Assembly: GCF_039542055.1 (NCBI RefSeq)
Contig: NZ_BAABHK010000002.1
Coordinates: 186,001-250,000, forward strand
Length of the DNA stretch: 64,000 nucleotides
From: Actinoallomurus vinaceus
GTDB taxonomy: Bacteria; Actinomycetota; Actinomycetes; Streptosporangiales; Streptosporangiaceae
Reading direction: 5' to 3'
Shown here: piece by piece, positions 26,118-33,928 of the stretch
Numbering within the stretch: the stretch's first letter is position 1
Layout of the letters: each line of letters begins with the position of its first letter
Notes under the pieces: model-generated
Told to the model about the DNA's origin: nothing
Database searches by the model: none
The model's input: only the letters and a program-made list of their open reading frames with translations
Made by a program: the position numbers and the translations under genes

Positions 26118-26263
26118 GCGCTCGACGCACTCCGCCGCCCCTCTTTCGCTCGATCGACCCCGAGGACCGGGCGACACGCTCAAGCGTCGAGTCGGCGCTA
26201 CGACCGGGTACAACCTGCCTGAACCGGCTGATCATCGCGGCAGTCGACCGGTACGGCCACGTC

Positions 26264-26575
26264 GTGTTGTGGCGGGACATGTCACGGCTGTCGCGATGCA
26301 CCAGGGCGTGCCTGGAGGCAGAGGGGGTCGACTGCGACTGCTCCTGCCTGGGCGCGCATCACGGAGCGGACTCGTTCGGCTGGTTCGAACGGGTCGGGGA
26401 CGTAATGGTCACCGACCTCGGCGAGACCAAACGCTCCACCATGATCTACGGCACACCAGGAACCACCGCCGACCCCGTGATCTACCGGGGCGAGCTGCGC
26501 GGGCGCATCTACCGTCCGGGCCGCGCCGGCCGCAAGGGCTGGCCCTTCGCCTCACGGTTCACCTGCACGGGATAG
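26264..26575 (+). CDS. small cysteine-rich protein, unrecognised
   Basis: 103 residues from GTG 26264; the frame is open back to the terminator and the sequence before the GTG (LNRLIIAAVDRYGHV) also reads as protein, so the real start may lie upstream, near 26200. It contains RCTRACLEAEGVDCDCSCLGAHHG, a cluster of four cysteines and two histidines suited to bind zinc, followed by FERVGDVMVTDLGE. I recall similar CxCxCLG..HG segments in actinobacterial and phage hypothetical proteins but cannot name a family. It may be part of a degraded mobile element. Confidence 0.45.
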   Translation: MLWRDMSRLSRCTRACLEAEGVDCDCSCLGAHHGADSFGWFERVGDVMVTDLGETKRSTMIYGTPGTTADPVIYRGELRGRIYRPGRAGRKGWPFASRFTCTG

Positions 26576-26679
26576 CCGCGCCCTCGACACCGCGTCCCGC
26601 TGACGGCCGCCACCGGGTGCCAACGCTTGACCGCAGCGGACAGCCCCAGCCCCATGCGCGGATCGCAGAAGAGGACGGT

Positions 26680-27561
26680 CTAGTCGTCGCCTCGGTGTCC
26701 GTCGCGGACCACCGCTACCCCGCCGACCCGGGTCGTGATGCCCGCCGGCCCGCGTCGGGCCGAAGCGAGCACGCTGGCCGGTCGACCGAGGGTGTCACCC
26801 TGCTCCACCTCGATCGCGACCGTCTGCGCCCCTGTCGTGTCGAGCAGGTGGGCGGCCAGGCAGCCGGTGCTGTTGGCGTTGGCGACGTCCTCGTCGACAC
26901 CGATCGCCGGCGCGAACATCCGCGCCGCACCCGGTCGGTCGCCCACCGGCGGTACGTACACGAAACAGCCGAGGAGCCCGTACCGCTGGCACGCCGCTGT
27001 CAGCCTGCCGAGGTGTGGGCAGACTCGGAGCAGCGCCGACCGGTCGTGGACCGGTACCAGCATGCGTGGTGCGCCGGGCGCGGCGATCCGTGGCGCGTCG
27101 GTCGGATGCGGGTCGTCCGCGGTGAGCCCGAGCGCGGCGACGATCGCGGCGCGCTCGTCCGGTGCCGGGTGACGCAGCGCGACGAGGCCCTGGTCGAACC
27201 ACACCTCGATGCCGGCGGGGCGGCGGATCGCGACGGTGTCGAACGTGCGCCCGCCGGTGTGTTGGCGGTCGTTCAGCTCGCCCAGCGCGGTGCGGGTCAA
27301 CCGGACGGCCTGCGCGGCAACGGTGCCATGGCCGCAGCCGGACAGTTCGGCGGTGGCGGTGAAGAACCGGACCGGCCAGCCACCGTCCGGCGTCCGCCCC
27401 GGGCCGAGGAACGCCGCGTGCGAGGTGCCGGCCGCAGCAGCGACCGCACGCCGGTCCGCGTCCGTCGCCGCCGGGTCGTCGTCGGTGACGGCCGTGGGGC
27501 TACCGCCCCGGCCGTCGCGCCGCACGCACGCATCAACCACCGTGACATCCTGCCAGGACAT
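26680..27561 (-). CDS. PhzF-family isomerase-like protein
   Basis: 293 residues from ATG 27561 (AAAGGTGG about 7 bases before). The PhzF/DapF-like fold is shown by FFTATAELSGCGHGTVAA and VANANSTGCLAAHLLD. PhzF isomerises dihydro-hydroxyanthranilate in phenazine synthesis, but most homologues have other or unknown substrates. The position of the PhzF catalytic glutamate (SET motif) reads SHAAF here, His48, so the classical acid/base is absent. It lies downstream of the EthD gene on the same strand, likely one operon under the divergent LysR. Confidence 0.82.
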   Translation of the reverse strand: MSWQDVTVVDACVRRDGRGGSPTAVTDDDPAATDADRRAVAAAAGTSHAAFLGPGRTPDGGWPVRFFTATAELSGCGHGTVAAQAVRLTRTALGELNDRQHTGGRTFDTVAIRRPAGIEVWFDQGLVALRHPAPDERAAIVAALGLTADDPHPTDAPRIAAPGAPRMLVPVHDRSALLRVCPHLGRLTAACQRYGLLGCFVYVPPVGDRPGAARMFAPAIGVDEDVANANSTGCLAAHLLDTTGAQTVAIEVEQGDTLGRPASVLASARRGPAGITTRVGGVAVVRDGHRGDD

Positions 27562-27670
27562 CGGCCCACCTTTGACGCTCAACGAACCGGCAACCGCGAA
27601 CGGCGTCCGCCGATAGCCGGACCTGGCCGCAACGGCCGACCGAACGCGTCCCGGAGCGTACCGGCCTGCC

Positions 27671-27982
27671 TCAGCCGGTGCCGTCCTGCACCGGATAGTG
27701 GATGATGACCGCACCGCCGGTTGCGTAGTTGGCGACATCGGCGGCCACCCGCTGGCCTTGCGCCGACTCCCGCGCCGCGGCCATGGCGGCGGCGTCAGCG
27801 AAGTCGCCTTCGAAGACCGCGAAATACGGCGCTTCTCCCTTGGTCGTCGCCACGTCGAAGCTGTAGCGCCACGCAAGCAGGCCGGGCCAATTCATGACCA
27901 GTGGAAGGTGGTTGTTCACGTAGTAGTCGCGGAAGTGGTCAGGGTCGGCGGGCTTGGAATACAGGACCACCAACTTATGCAT
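27671..27982 (-). CDS. EthD-family dimeric alpha/beta-barrel protein
   Basis: 103 residues, ATG 27982 with GGAGG spaced 7 bases. It matches the EthD family: MHKLVVLYSKPADPDHFRDYYVNNHLPLVMNWPGL, then a C-terminal beta strand (GGAVIIHYPVQ). EthD-like proteins are small ferredoxin-fold dimers acting in ether degradation, polyketide tailoring or quinone chemistry. It lies between a broken ABM gene and PhzF. Confidence 0.88.
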   Translation of the reverse strand: MHKLVVLYSKPADPDHFRDYYVNNHLPLVMNWPGLLAWRYSFDVATTKGEAPYFAVFEGDFADAAAMAAARESAQGQRVAADVANYATGGAVIIHYPVQDGTG

Positions 27983-28060
27983 GACGACCTCCGTCCAGAG
28001 ACGAGACCATAACACTCCGGGTGACCTGGGAGTTCCTGCTAAGAACTGCCGCCGACCTCG

Positions 28061-28322
28061 CTAGGTGCGGAGCATCGGGATCTGGGTGAGGACGGAGGTG
28101 GTTTCGAGGAGCGCGGGGGAGTCGGTGGCCAGCCACAGCGGGAGGTCGCCGACGAAGGCTACGACATCGGGGAGGGCCCGGGTGGGTCGGGTCGCGCCAG
28201 AATCCATAGTCGAGCACACCGGGCTCGGTGGCCGCGGCCTTCGCGAGAGCCGTGAGGGCGGACTCGAAATCGGCGGTGTGCGTGAGTGCGATGTCCAGTA
28301 CTGCGGTCAGTTGAATCGTCAT
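28061..28322 (-). pseudogene. frameshifted/deleted ABM-type monooxygenase gene
   Basis: The first 44 codons from ATG 28322 read MTIQLTAVLDIALTHTADF...EPGVLDYGFWRDPTHPG, a dimeric alpha/beta-barrel (antibiotic biosynthesis monooxygenase) start. Then the frame degenerates. In a second frame, DVVAFVGDLPLWLATDSP...LTQIPMLRT ends at a stop at 28061. Joined, the product is shorter than the roughly 95-110 residue family, so a small deletion and a shift are likely. It would have been the first gene of the EthD/PhzF operon. Confidence 0.55.
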
Positions 28323-28413
28323 ATGCGCAGGTTAGGGCTTGATGTGCGGTCGAGGGAAAGACCGGTACGGGATAGACTCAGAACGGATCGTTATCAATCG
28401 GCAGGGAGGGCAC

Positions 28414-29316
28414 GTGGCGCCGGATACGGTGAGCCTGCGGTACTTCCTGGTGCTGGCGCAGGAGTTGAACTTCACCCGCGCGGCCGCACGGATCGGTATC
28501 GCACAGCCCGCACTCAGCGCCCGGATGCGCCGATTGGAGGCGGAACTCGGTACGGCCCTGCTGGTCCGCAACACGCGTAGCGTCGTATTGACCACGGCCG
28601 GTGCGGCTTTGGCGGAGTCCGCGCCGCCCGCGCTGGCGGCGCTGGACCGGGCATGGGACACCGCCCGGAGCGCGGCGGCCGGTGAACTGGGCACGCTGCG
28701 CATCGGATACAGCCTCAGCGCCGGGGCCGAGACGGCACCGGCCCTGGTGGACAGGCTGATTCGCGGCAACAGCGGACTCGAGGTCGGCGCGGTCCCGATG
28801 GCGACACCGGAGATCTCCCCCGCGGTCGCCGACGGCCGCATCGATGCCGGGATCACCCGCGGTGAACAGCCGGGCCGTGGCGTGCGCCGGTTCCTGCTGC
28901 GGCGTGAGCGCATCGGGGTCCAGCTGGCGCAGCACCATCCGCTGGCCGAACACCCGGAGATCGAGATCGCCGACGCGGCCGCGTATCCGCTGCGACTCCC
29001 GGACCGTGCGGCCAACCCCGTGATCCACGATCAGCTGTCCGCACTGTTCCGAGACACCCGACCACACCCCCGATTCCACACGCCCGCAGTCTCTTTCGAC
29101 ATGTCTCAGCGCGACCTGCGCGACGGGGTCACCCTCGCCCCGGCCGGAGAAGCCGCGGGCACGGCACCACCGGCCGGTCTCACCTGGCGACCGCTGCGGG
29201 GCGCGCCCAGCCTGACGATCCACCTGGTCCTCCCACGCGAGCAGTCGCCACTACACCGCCGCATCCGTGCCGTCGCCAAAACCCTGGCGCACGAGCTGCA
29301 CTGGCTGCCGGACTGA
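28414..29316 (+). CDS. LysR-family transcriptional regulator
   Basis: 300 residues from GTG 28414 (GGGAGGG just upstream); the frame is open to 28339. HTH: VSLRYFLVLAQELNFTRAAARIGIAQPALSARMRRLEAELGTALLVR. The effector domain starts at GTLRIGYSLSAG. It is divergent from the ABM-relic/EthD/PhzF operon, which it probably controls. Confidence 0.9.
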   Translation: MAPDTVSLRYFLVLAQELNFTRAAARIGIAQPALSARMRRLEAELGTALLVRNTRSVVLTTAGAALAESAPPALAALDRAWDTARSAAAGELGTLRIGYSLSAGAETAPALVDRLIRGNSGLEVGAVPMATPEISPAVADGRIDAGITRGEQPGRGVRRFLLRRERIGVQLAQHHPLAEHPEIEIADAAAYPLRLPDRAANPVIHDQLSALFRDTRPHPRFHTPAVSFDMSQRDLRDGVTLAPAGEAAGTAPPAGLTWRPLRGAPSLTIHLVLPREQSPLHRRIRAVAKTLAHELHWLPD

Positions 29317-29666
29317 CGCGCAAGAGGTCAAGCGAGACGGACGTCTGCGGTGGCGAGGCCGAAGACCTTGCGCCCGGCGGACTTCGCGGTGATGACGACG
29401 ACGGCGGTCTTGCTGAATGTCCGACACGACCTCGCTACGCCGGCGGATCAGCATCCGATGATGGCCCCGGGCCCGGTCCGAGTCGTACACCGCGGCCCCG
29501 CCCCAGCCGCCCCGCCGACCCCGACCGTTGAGAATCGTTCGATTTACAACAAGATCAACTTCCGGCGTCCCGCACGCGCCGAAACCGGTCCGGACGCGTT
29601 GAGAAACGTGTTGCAAAGCCGAGTGTTCAACAACACCGCCAGCACCCCTTTCTCTACGCTGGAGCC
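29317..29666. other. 350-bp intergenic stretch with recombinase-site-like repeats
   Basis: No complete gene is seen. Two copies of CGTTGAGAA-N-CG lie at 29526-29537 and 29597-29608. A dyad GTGTT-CAAC-AACAC lies at 29623-29636, 30 bp before the recombinase start. These could be subsites of a res/att site or an operator of the serine recombinase. The minus strand from about 29420 to 29332 reads as protein (KTAVVVITAKSAGRKVFGLA) but has no start and no family I recognise. Part of this stretch is locally AT-rich compared with its surroundings. Confidence 0.4.
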
Positions 29667-30371
29667 GTGGCCACCGCTCCCGTTCCCGCGCCCTTGGCGC
29701 TGCCCGACGAACCGCTGCTGCCCGAACCCGCCCTCCCCGGCGGCGCGTTGATCGGCTACGCCCGCGTCTCCACCCGCGACCAACGCCTGGACCGCCAACT
29801 CGCCGCGCTCACCGGCGCGGGCTGCATCCGGATCTTCGCCGACAAGAAGTCCGGCAAGAACGCCGAACGCGAAGAACTGGGGAAGACCCTGGACTACCTA
29901 CGGCCCGGCGACACCCTGGTCGTCCCGTCCCTGGACCGGCTCGGCCGCTCCCTCCAGGACCTCATCGCCATCGTGGGCGGCCTGCGCAAACGCGGCATCG
30001 GGTTCCGCTCCCTGCACGAAGCCCTGGACACCACCACCGCCGGCGGCCGCCTGATCTTCCACGTCTTCGCCGCCCTGGCCGAGTTCATCCGCGAACTCAT
30101 CATCGAAGGCACCAACGAGGGCCTGGACGCCGCCCGCGCCCGCGGTACCCGCCTGGGCCGCCCGCCCGCGATGGACCGCGACCAGATCGCCCACGCCCGC
30201 GCGATGCTCGCCCGCCCCGACGCCACCATCGCCTCCATCGCCCGCCTGCTCGGGGTCTCCCGGGCGACCTTGTACAAGTACGTGCCCGAACTCTCCGACG
30301 GCCGCCGCCCCGAACTGGAGCCCGCCGTCCCCGCCCCACGGCCCGAACTCCCCGCCGGAGAACCCGCGTGA
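29667..30371 (+). CDS. serine recombinase (resolvase/invertase)
   Basis: 234 residues from GTG 29667. The catalytic serine is Ser35 in GYARVSTRDQRLDRQ. The conserved arginine segment is VPSLDRLGRSLQDL, and the long E-helix region reads FAALAEFIRELIIEGTNEGLDAARARG. The C-terminal Hin-like HTH is ARPDATIASIARLLGVSRATLYKYVPEL. It is a complete small recombinase of the Tn3-resolvase/DNA-invertase type with a Pro-rich leader of 25 residues. Its stop overlaps the start of a 45-residue frame. A broken relative lies at 39052-39290. Confidence 0.92.
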   Translation: MATAPVPAPLALPDEPLLPEPALPGGALIGYARVSTRDQRLDRQLAALTGAGCIRIFADKKSGKNAEREELGKTLDYLRPGDTLVVPSLDRLGRSLQDLIAIVGGLRKRGIGFRSLHEALDTTTAGGRLIFHVFAALAEFIRELIIEGTNEGLDAARARGTRLGRPPAMDRDQIAHARAMLARPDATIASIARLLGVSRATLYKYVPELSDGRRPELEPAVPAPRPELPAGEPA

Positions 30372-30505
30372 CCACCCCGCTCACCGACGGCCACGCCACC
30401 GAGAACGACCCGCCGCCCGACACCCCGGCCGAGGACCAGGAACCGTACGTGCGCCTGCCGGTCGACGCGAGCGAACCCATGGCCTCCTGGCTGGCGATCA
30501 TCTAG
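30368..30505 (+). CDS. 45-residue protein coupled to the recombinase
   Basis: GTG 30368 overlaps the recombinase stop (GTGA). The product is acidic and Pro/Asp-rich (GHATENDPPPDTPAEDQEPY) and ends VRLPVDASEPMASWLAII. Codon use is strongly G/C-ended, as in real genes here, and the overlap implies translational coupling. No family is recognised. It may be an accessory factor, or the first codons of a truncated element gene. A hairpin follows its stop directly. Confidence 0.5.
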   Translation: MTTPLTDGHATENDPPPDTPAEDQEPYVRLPVDASEPMASWLAII

Positions 30506-30540
30506 GTCCCGTCACACCGGGGAGCCGACGCGACGGGACC
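30505..30540 (+). terminator. hairpin at the end of the recombinase operon
   Basis: GGTCCCGTC (30505-30513) pairs with GACGGGACC (30532-30540), a 9 bp stem with an 18-base loop, beginning on the last base of the preceding stop codon. There is no T tract. Confidence 0.55.
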
Positions 30541-30690
30541 CAGCTCGCCCCGGAGCGACCCGCCAACATGAGGAAACCCGCCCGAAGGTGGGGGCGGGAC
30601 GGCTCCACGGCGGATCCAGCCTGCCGCCTCACGACCAGGATCCGCAACTACACAGAGCTACTTTGGGGCTGGTCGCACGGACCCGAGTGG

Positions 30691-30819
30691 AGGGCCAACG
30701 CGATGGACCGCTTCGGGCGGCCGGAGGAGATCGCGGCGGGGATCGCGTTCCTGGCCGGTTCGGGCGCGTCCTTCGTCACCGGTGCCGTCCTCACCGTCGA
30801 CGGCGGCTACCTGGCCTGA
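30691..30819 (+). pseudogene. C-terminal relic of a second SDR oxidoreductase
   Basis: The frame reads NAMDRFGRPEEIAAGIAFLAG, then GASFVTGAVLTVDGGYLA and a stop. This is the last 40 residues of a classical SDR, with no catalytic region upstream. It sits just past the recombinase operon, so the insertion of that element may have removed the 5' part. Confidence 0.75.
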
Positions 30820-30846
30820 CCGCGCGGCATGCCGGCGGCCCGGATG

Positions 30847-31293
30847 TCAGCCGGCGGGTTCGATGGGCGGGCCGTCCAGCAGGTCGTTCGCCGACCGGTG
30901 GACCTTTGCCAGCGCGCTCATCAGGTGGCGGCGCTCGGTCTCGGTGAGGTCCGCGGTGATCTTCTCCTCCAGGTGCCGTCGTTCGGCCTCGATCGGCTCG
31001 CGCAGCGCGCGTCCCGTGTCGGTGAGCCAGAGCCGTACGAGGCGGCTGTCCCGGTCGTCCCGGCGCCGCGTGAGCAGCCCGCCCGTGGCCATCCGGGTGG
31101 CCATCTTGACGACCGTGGGGGTGGTGACGTTGAGCGCGGCGGCGATCTCACCCGGAGTGCTGCCGTCGCGCTCCCACAGCACCGCGAGCAGGTGGTCCTG
31201 GCCGAGGTGCAGGCCGTGGCGTCGTACGGCGGCCTCGGCCGCGGCCCGGACCACCTTGTTCGTCCTGCCGTGCAGGTCCAGGAACTCGGGCAT
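30847..31293 (-). CDS. MarR-family regulator
   Basis: 148 residues. Winged helix: LLAVLWERDGSTPGEIAAALNVTTPTVVKMATRMATGGLLTRRRDDRDSRLVRLWLTDTG, with the wing arginines of MarR. It is divergent from the NmrA-like gene at 31411 (118 bp apart) and presumably represses it; the dyads at 31334-31395 are candidate sites. Confidence 0.92.
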   Translation of the reverse strand: MPEFLDLHGRTNKVVRAAAEAAVRRHGLHLGQDHLLAVLWERDGSTPGEIAAALNVTTPTVVKMATRMATGGLLTRRRDDRDSRLVRLWLTDTGRALREPIEAERRHLEEKITADLTETERRHLMSALAKVHRSANDLLDGPPIEPAG

Positions 31294-31333
31294 CGGGCCT
31301 CCAGGGCATCGCGGAACGGGCCCGCGAGCAGAT

Positions 31334-31395
31334 TGATTGACGGCTAATCATTTCCCGGCTAACGTCTTGCGCTGTAATCGTTAGACGGCAAACGA
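31334..31395. promoter_or_regulatory. two dyads between marR-type and NmrA-like genes
   Basis: Site 1 is TGATT-N7-AATCA (31334-31350). Site 2 is TCGTT-N8-AACGA (31378-31395), ending 15 bp before the NmrA-like start. The span is AT-rich for this genome. Both have MarR-type spacing, but the half-sites differ, so only one may be the operator. Confidence 0.45.
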
Positions 31396-31410
31396 CCCTA
31401 GGGAATCCCG

Positions 31411-32274
31411 ATGATACTGGTCACCGGCGCCACCGGAAACGTCGGCCGTGAGCTCGTCCGGCAGCTCGCCGCCAAAGACGCTGAGTTCCGCATCCTCGTC
31501 CGCGACCCCGCCCGCGCCGCCGCGCTGCCGGCCCGCGCTGAACGCGTCGTCGCGGACCTGGACGACCCGGCGACCCTGACGCCCGCCTTCGACGGTGTCG
31601 ACCGGCTGTTCCTGCTCACGCCCGGAATCGGGATCGAGCACACCGCCCGCGTCGTCGCCGCCGCCCGGGCGGTCGGAGTGAGCCGCATCGTCCACCTGTC
31701 GTCCTTCAACGTCCTTGGCGATCCGATGCCGGCCATGGGCCGCTGGCACCACGAGCGAGAGGAGGCGATCCGCGCCTCCGGCATCCCCGCCACCTTCCTG
31801 CGGCCCGGGGGCTTCATGACCAACGCCTTCGACTGGCTGCCCACCATCCACGAGGAGGGCTACATCCTGGACCCGATCGGCCCCGGCCGCTACGCGCCGA
31901 TCGACCCGGCCGACATCGCGGCGGTCGCGGCCCTCGCACTCACCGAGGACGGACACCAGGGCGAGGAGTACGTCCTCACCGGGGAGGAGACCTTCACCGT
32001 CACCGAGCAGGCCCGGATCCTGGAGAAGGCGATCGGCCGTCCCCTCGAGGTCCGCGAGATCGCCACGCCACAGGAGGCCGTACGCGCACGCTTCCCCCAC
32101 GGCGCTCCCCCGGCGCTCGCCGACGCCATCGTCGAAGGGTTCACCCTCATGCGCGCCGACACCACCGGACTCCGCACCGACACCGTACGGCGGCTACTGG
32201 GACGCGCGCCCGGCACCTTCGCCGACTGGTGCGCCCGCAACGCCGCCGCCTTCCAGGAGCCGGTCACCGCCTAG
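31411..32274 (+). CDS. NmrA-like/atypical SDR NAD(P)-binding protein
   Basis: 287 residues. The N-terminal Rossmann motif is MILVTGATGNVGRELVRQLAAK, followed by a quinone-reductase-like core (HLSSFNVLGDPMP; ATFLRPGGFMTNAFDW). No YxxxK is present, as in SDR-a5/NmrA proteins that bind NAD(P)H as sensors or reduce quinones. Control by the divergent MarR suggests response to a phenolic or oxidant. Its stop shares the tetranucleotide CTAG with the stop of the convergent ATPase gene. Confidence 0.9.
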   Translation: MILVTGATGNVGRELVRQLAAKDAEFRILVRDPARAAALPARAERVVADLDDPATLTPAFDGVDRLFLLTPGIGIEHTARVVAAARAVGVSRIVHLSSFNVLGDPMPAMGRWHHEREEAIRASGIPATFLRPGGFMTNAFDWLPTIHEEGYILDPIGPGRYAPIDPADIAAVAALALTEDGHQGEEYVLTGEETFTVTEQARILEKAIGRPLEVREIATPQEAVRARFPHGAPPALADAIVEGFTLMRADTTGLRTDTVRRLLGRAPGTFADWCARNAAAFQEPVTA

Positions 32275-32669
32275 CCGTTCCCGAACTCGGCCCACACGAC
32301 CGTACGCGCGCCGTCCTCCCGGTAGCCCCAGCGCCGGGCGAGCGCGTCGACGATCCGCATCCCCCGCCCGCTCTCACCGCCGTCCTCCGCCTCGAGGCGC
32401 GGGCGGGACCCGCCGGCGCCGTCGTCGGTGACCTCCAGCCGGTACGCGCCGCCCCGCGCCAGGAGCACGACCGTCACCCGCCCGGCGGCCTGTCCGGACG
32501 CGGTGTGGGTGACGGCGTTGCAGACCGTCTCACTGCCCACGGTGACCAGGTCGTCGAGCGCCGGATGGTCGCACGGCAGCAGCTCCCGCAGGAAGGCGCG
32601 GGCATGCGCGACCGAGCTGCGCATGCCCGGCAGCGTGATCTCGCCGAGGACGACGGCCTCTTCGGTCAC
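32271..32669 (-). CDS. anti-sigma-factor-like ATP-binding protein (HATPase_c)
   Basis: 132 residues from GTG 32669. GHKL ATPase boxes: N box SETVCNAVTHT, G1 box VTDDGAGG, G2 box ESGRGMRIVDALA. These RsbW/SpoIIAB-like serine kinases or ATP-binding proteins are numerous in actinomycetes and usually sit beside XRE/DUF397 genes. Its GTG overlaps the stop of the 85-residue gene (GTGA), so the two are coupled. Partner switching with a sigma or anti-anti-sigma factor is possible, but no such gene is here. Confidence 0.88.
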   Translation of the reverse strand: MTEEAVVLGEITLPGMRSSVAHARAFLRELLPCDHPALDDLVTVGSETVCNAVTHTASGQAAGRVTVVLLARGGAYRLEVTDDGAGGSRPRLEAEDGGESGRGMRIVDALARRWGYREDGARTVVWAEFGNG

Positions 32670-32923
32670 GCCGCGACCGCCGCCGCGATCCGGCGGGCCG
32701 CCTCCGGTACCGAGGCGACGTCCAGTTCGACGCCGCGCCACAGCAGCCGCCACCGGTCCGGGCGCGGTACGGCCAGCACGGCCTCCTTGCGGCCGCCCCG
32801 GCCCAGCACCCACAGCACCGCCTCGCCGTGACCGGGCACGACCAGCAGCGACGTCACCGGCGTCGCCCGCAGCTCCCACGCCAACCGCACCAGCAGCGCG
32901 TACCGCGTCTTCGACATCTGCAC
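32666..32923 (-). CDS. 85-residue conserved-looking hypothetical protein
   Basis: From GTG 32923 (ATG 32917 also possible). Sequence features: basic start SKTRYALLVRLAWELRA, beta-rich middle (TSLLVVPGHGEAVLWVLG), then RWRLLWRGVELDVAS and an Ala-rich helix. I recall similar small proteins next to XRE/DUF397 loci in Actinomadura-type genomes but know no function. It is coupled to the ATPase gene and divergent from the XRE gene at 33074. Confidence 0.65.
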   Translation of the reverse strand: MQMSKTRYALLVRLAWELRATPVTSLLVVPGHGEAVLWVLGRGGRKEAVLAVPRPDRWRLLWRGVELDVASVPEAARRIAAAVAA

Positions 32924-33073
32924 CGACGGCTCCCTTCACTCGCCGGAGCCACCTTCACGACCAGCCGCGGCAGGCCGCAACACTCGCTGACCTGCGCCGA
33001 ATCTTCTCCGAATGAAAGTTCAACCCGTGCCATTCCGTACGCACAGCAACACGAAAAGTGACATCGTGAGCGG

Positions 33074-33928
33074 ATGCCCTCCCGGAACATCCCGTCCGCC
33101 CGCCTGCGCCGGATCGGCTCGGCACTGCGCCAGGCCCGCGAGAACCGCGGCATCACCATCGAGACGGCCTCCCGCCGGTATGGTCGGTCCACGGGCTGGT
33201 TCAGCACGCTGGAGAACGGCCTGCACTCCATCGACCGCCAGGAGCTGGCCGACCTCCTCGACTTCTACGGTGTTCTTGACGGCCCCTTACGGGAGTCCCT
33301 TCTCCACTTGGCCTCCCACAAGCCAGGGAAGAGTTGGGAGCGCGCGTATGAGGGGCGTATCTCCGCCGCCGCTCTCGACCTGGCCGGCCTTGAGAAGGAC
33401 GCGGAACTCATCCGCAATTTCGAACCGTGCGTGGTGCCGGGTCTCCTGCAGACGCCCGACTACGCCCGTACGTTGATGGCGATTGGACCGGCCCGGTCGA
33501 TCCGCAACATCAACGCGCTGGTCGCGTTCCGGATGGCCAGACAGAAGGTGCTGACGCGCCCCGATCCTCCCCGCTACGTGGCAGTGATCAGTGAGTCGGT
33601 GCTCCACCACCAGGTCGGAGGGCTCGACGTCATGCACGCCCAGCTCCGTCATCTCTGCGTGGCGGCGCGGTGGGGCAACGTGGCCCTTCACGTGCTGCCG
33701 AACTCCGCCGGCTCCTACCTGTGGCTGGCGGGGCCGTTCCACCTGCTGTCGTTGCGCCCGCCGGGAAACCTCACCGTGTCGGTCGTCGAGCAGTTCACCA
33801 AGAGCCTGTTCGTCGAGGGCGAGAAGGAGATCGCGCTGCACGAGGAGATCTTCTCTCTGCTCTTGGACGCATCGCTCGACGAAGACGCTTCTCTGAAGCT
33901 CATCGAACGGCTAGCGTCCCGAGCATGA
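33074..33928 (+). CDS. XRE-family regulator with DUF5753 (Scr1-type antitoxin-like)
   Basis: 284 residues. HTH: IGSALRQARENRGITIETASRRYGRSTGWFSTLENG. DUF5753 core: EKDAELIRNFEPCVVPGLLQTPDYARTLM, then SESVLHHQVGG and HVLPNSAGSYLWLAGPFHLL. These regulators act together with the DUF397 protein encoded next; BldB-related pairs in Streptomyces influence development and antibiotic production. The stop overlaps the DUF397 start (ATGA). The divergent neighbours complete a four-gene cassette. Confidence 0.92.
   Translation: MPSRNIPSARLRRIGSALRQARENRGITIETASRRYGRSTGWFSTLENGLHSIDRQELADLLDFYGVLDGPLRESLLHLASHKPGKSWERAYEGRISAAALDLAGLEKDAELIRNFEPCVVPGLLQTPDYARTLMAIGPARSIRNINALVAFRMARQKVLTRPDPPRYVAVISESVLHHQVGGLDVMHAQLRHLCVAARWGNVALHVLPNSAGSYLWLAGPFHLLSLRPPGNLTVSVVEQFTKSLFVEGEKEIALHEEIFSLLLDASLDEDASLKLIERLASRA

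Noticed and set aside
29332..29420. Minus-strand KTAVVVITAKSAGRKVFGLA as a gene end
   Set aside because: Only about 30 codons, no start, and no recognised family; kept as a note in the intergenic entry.
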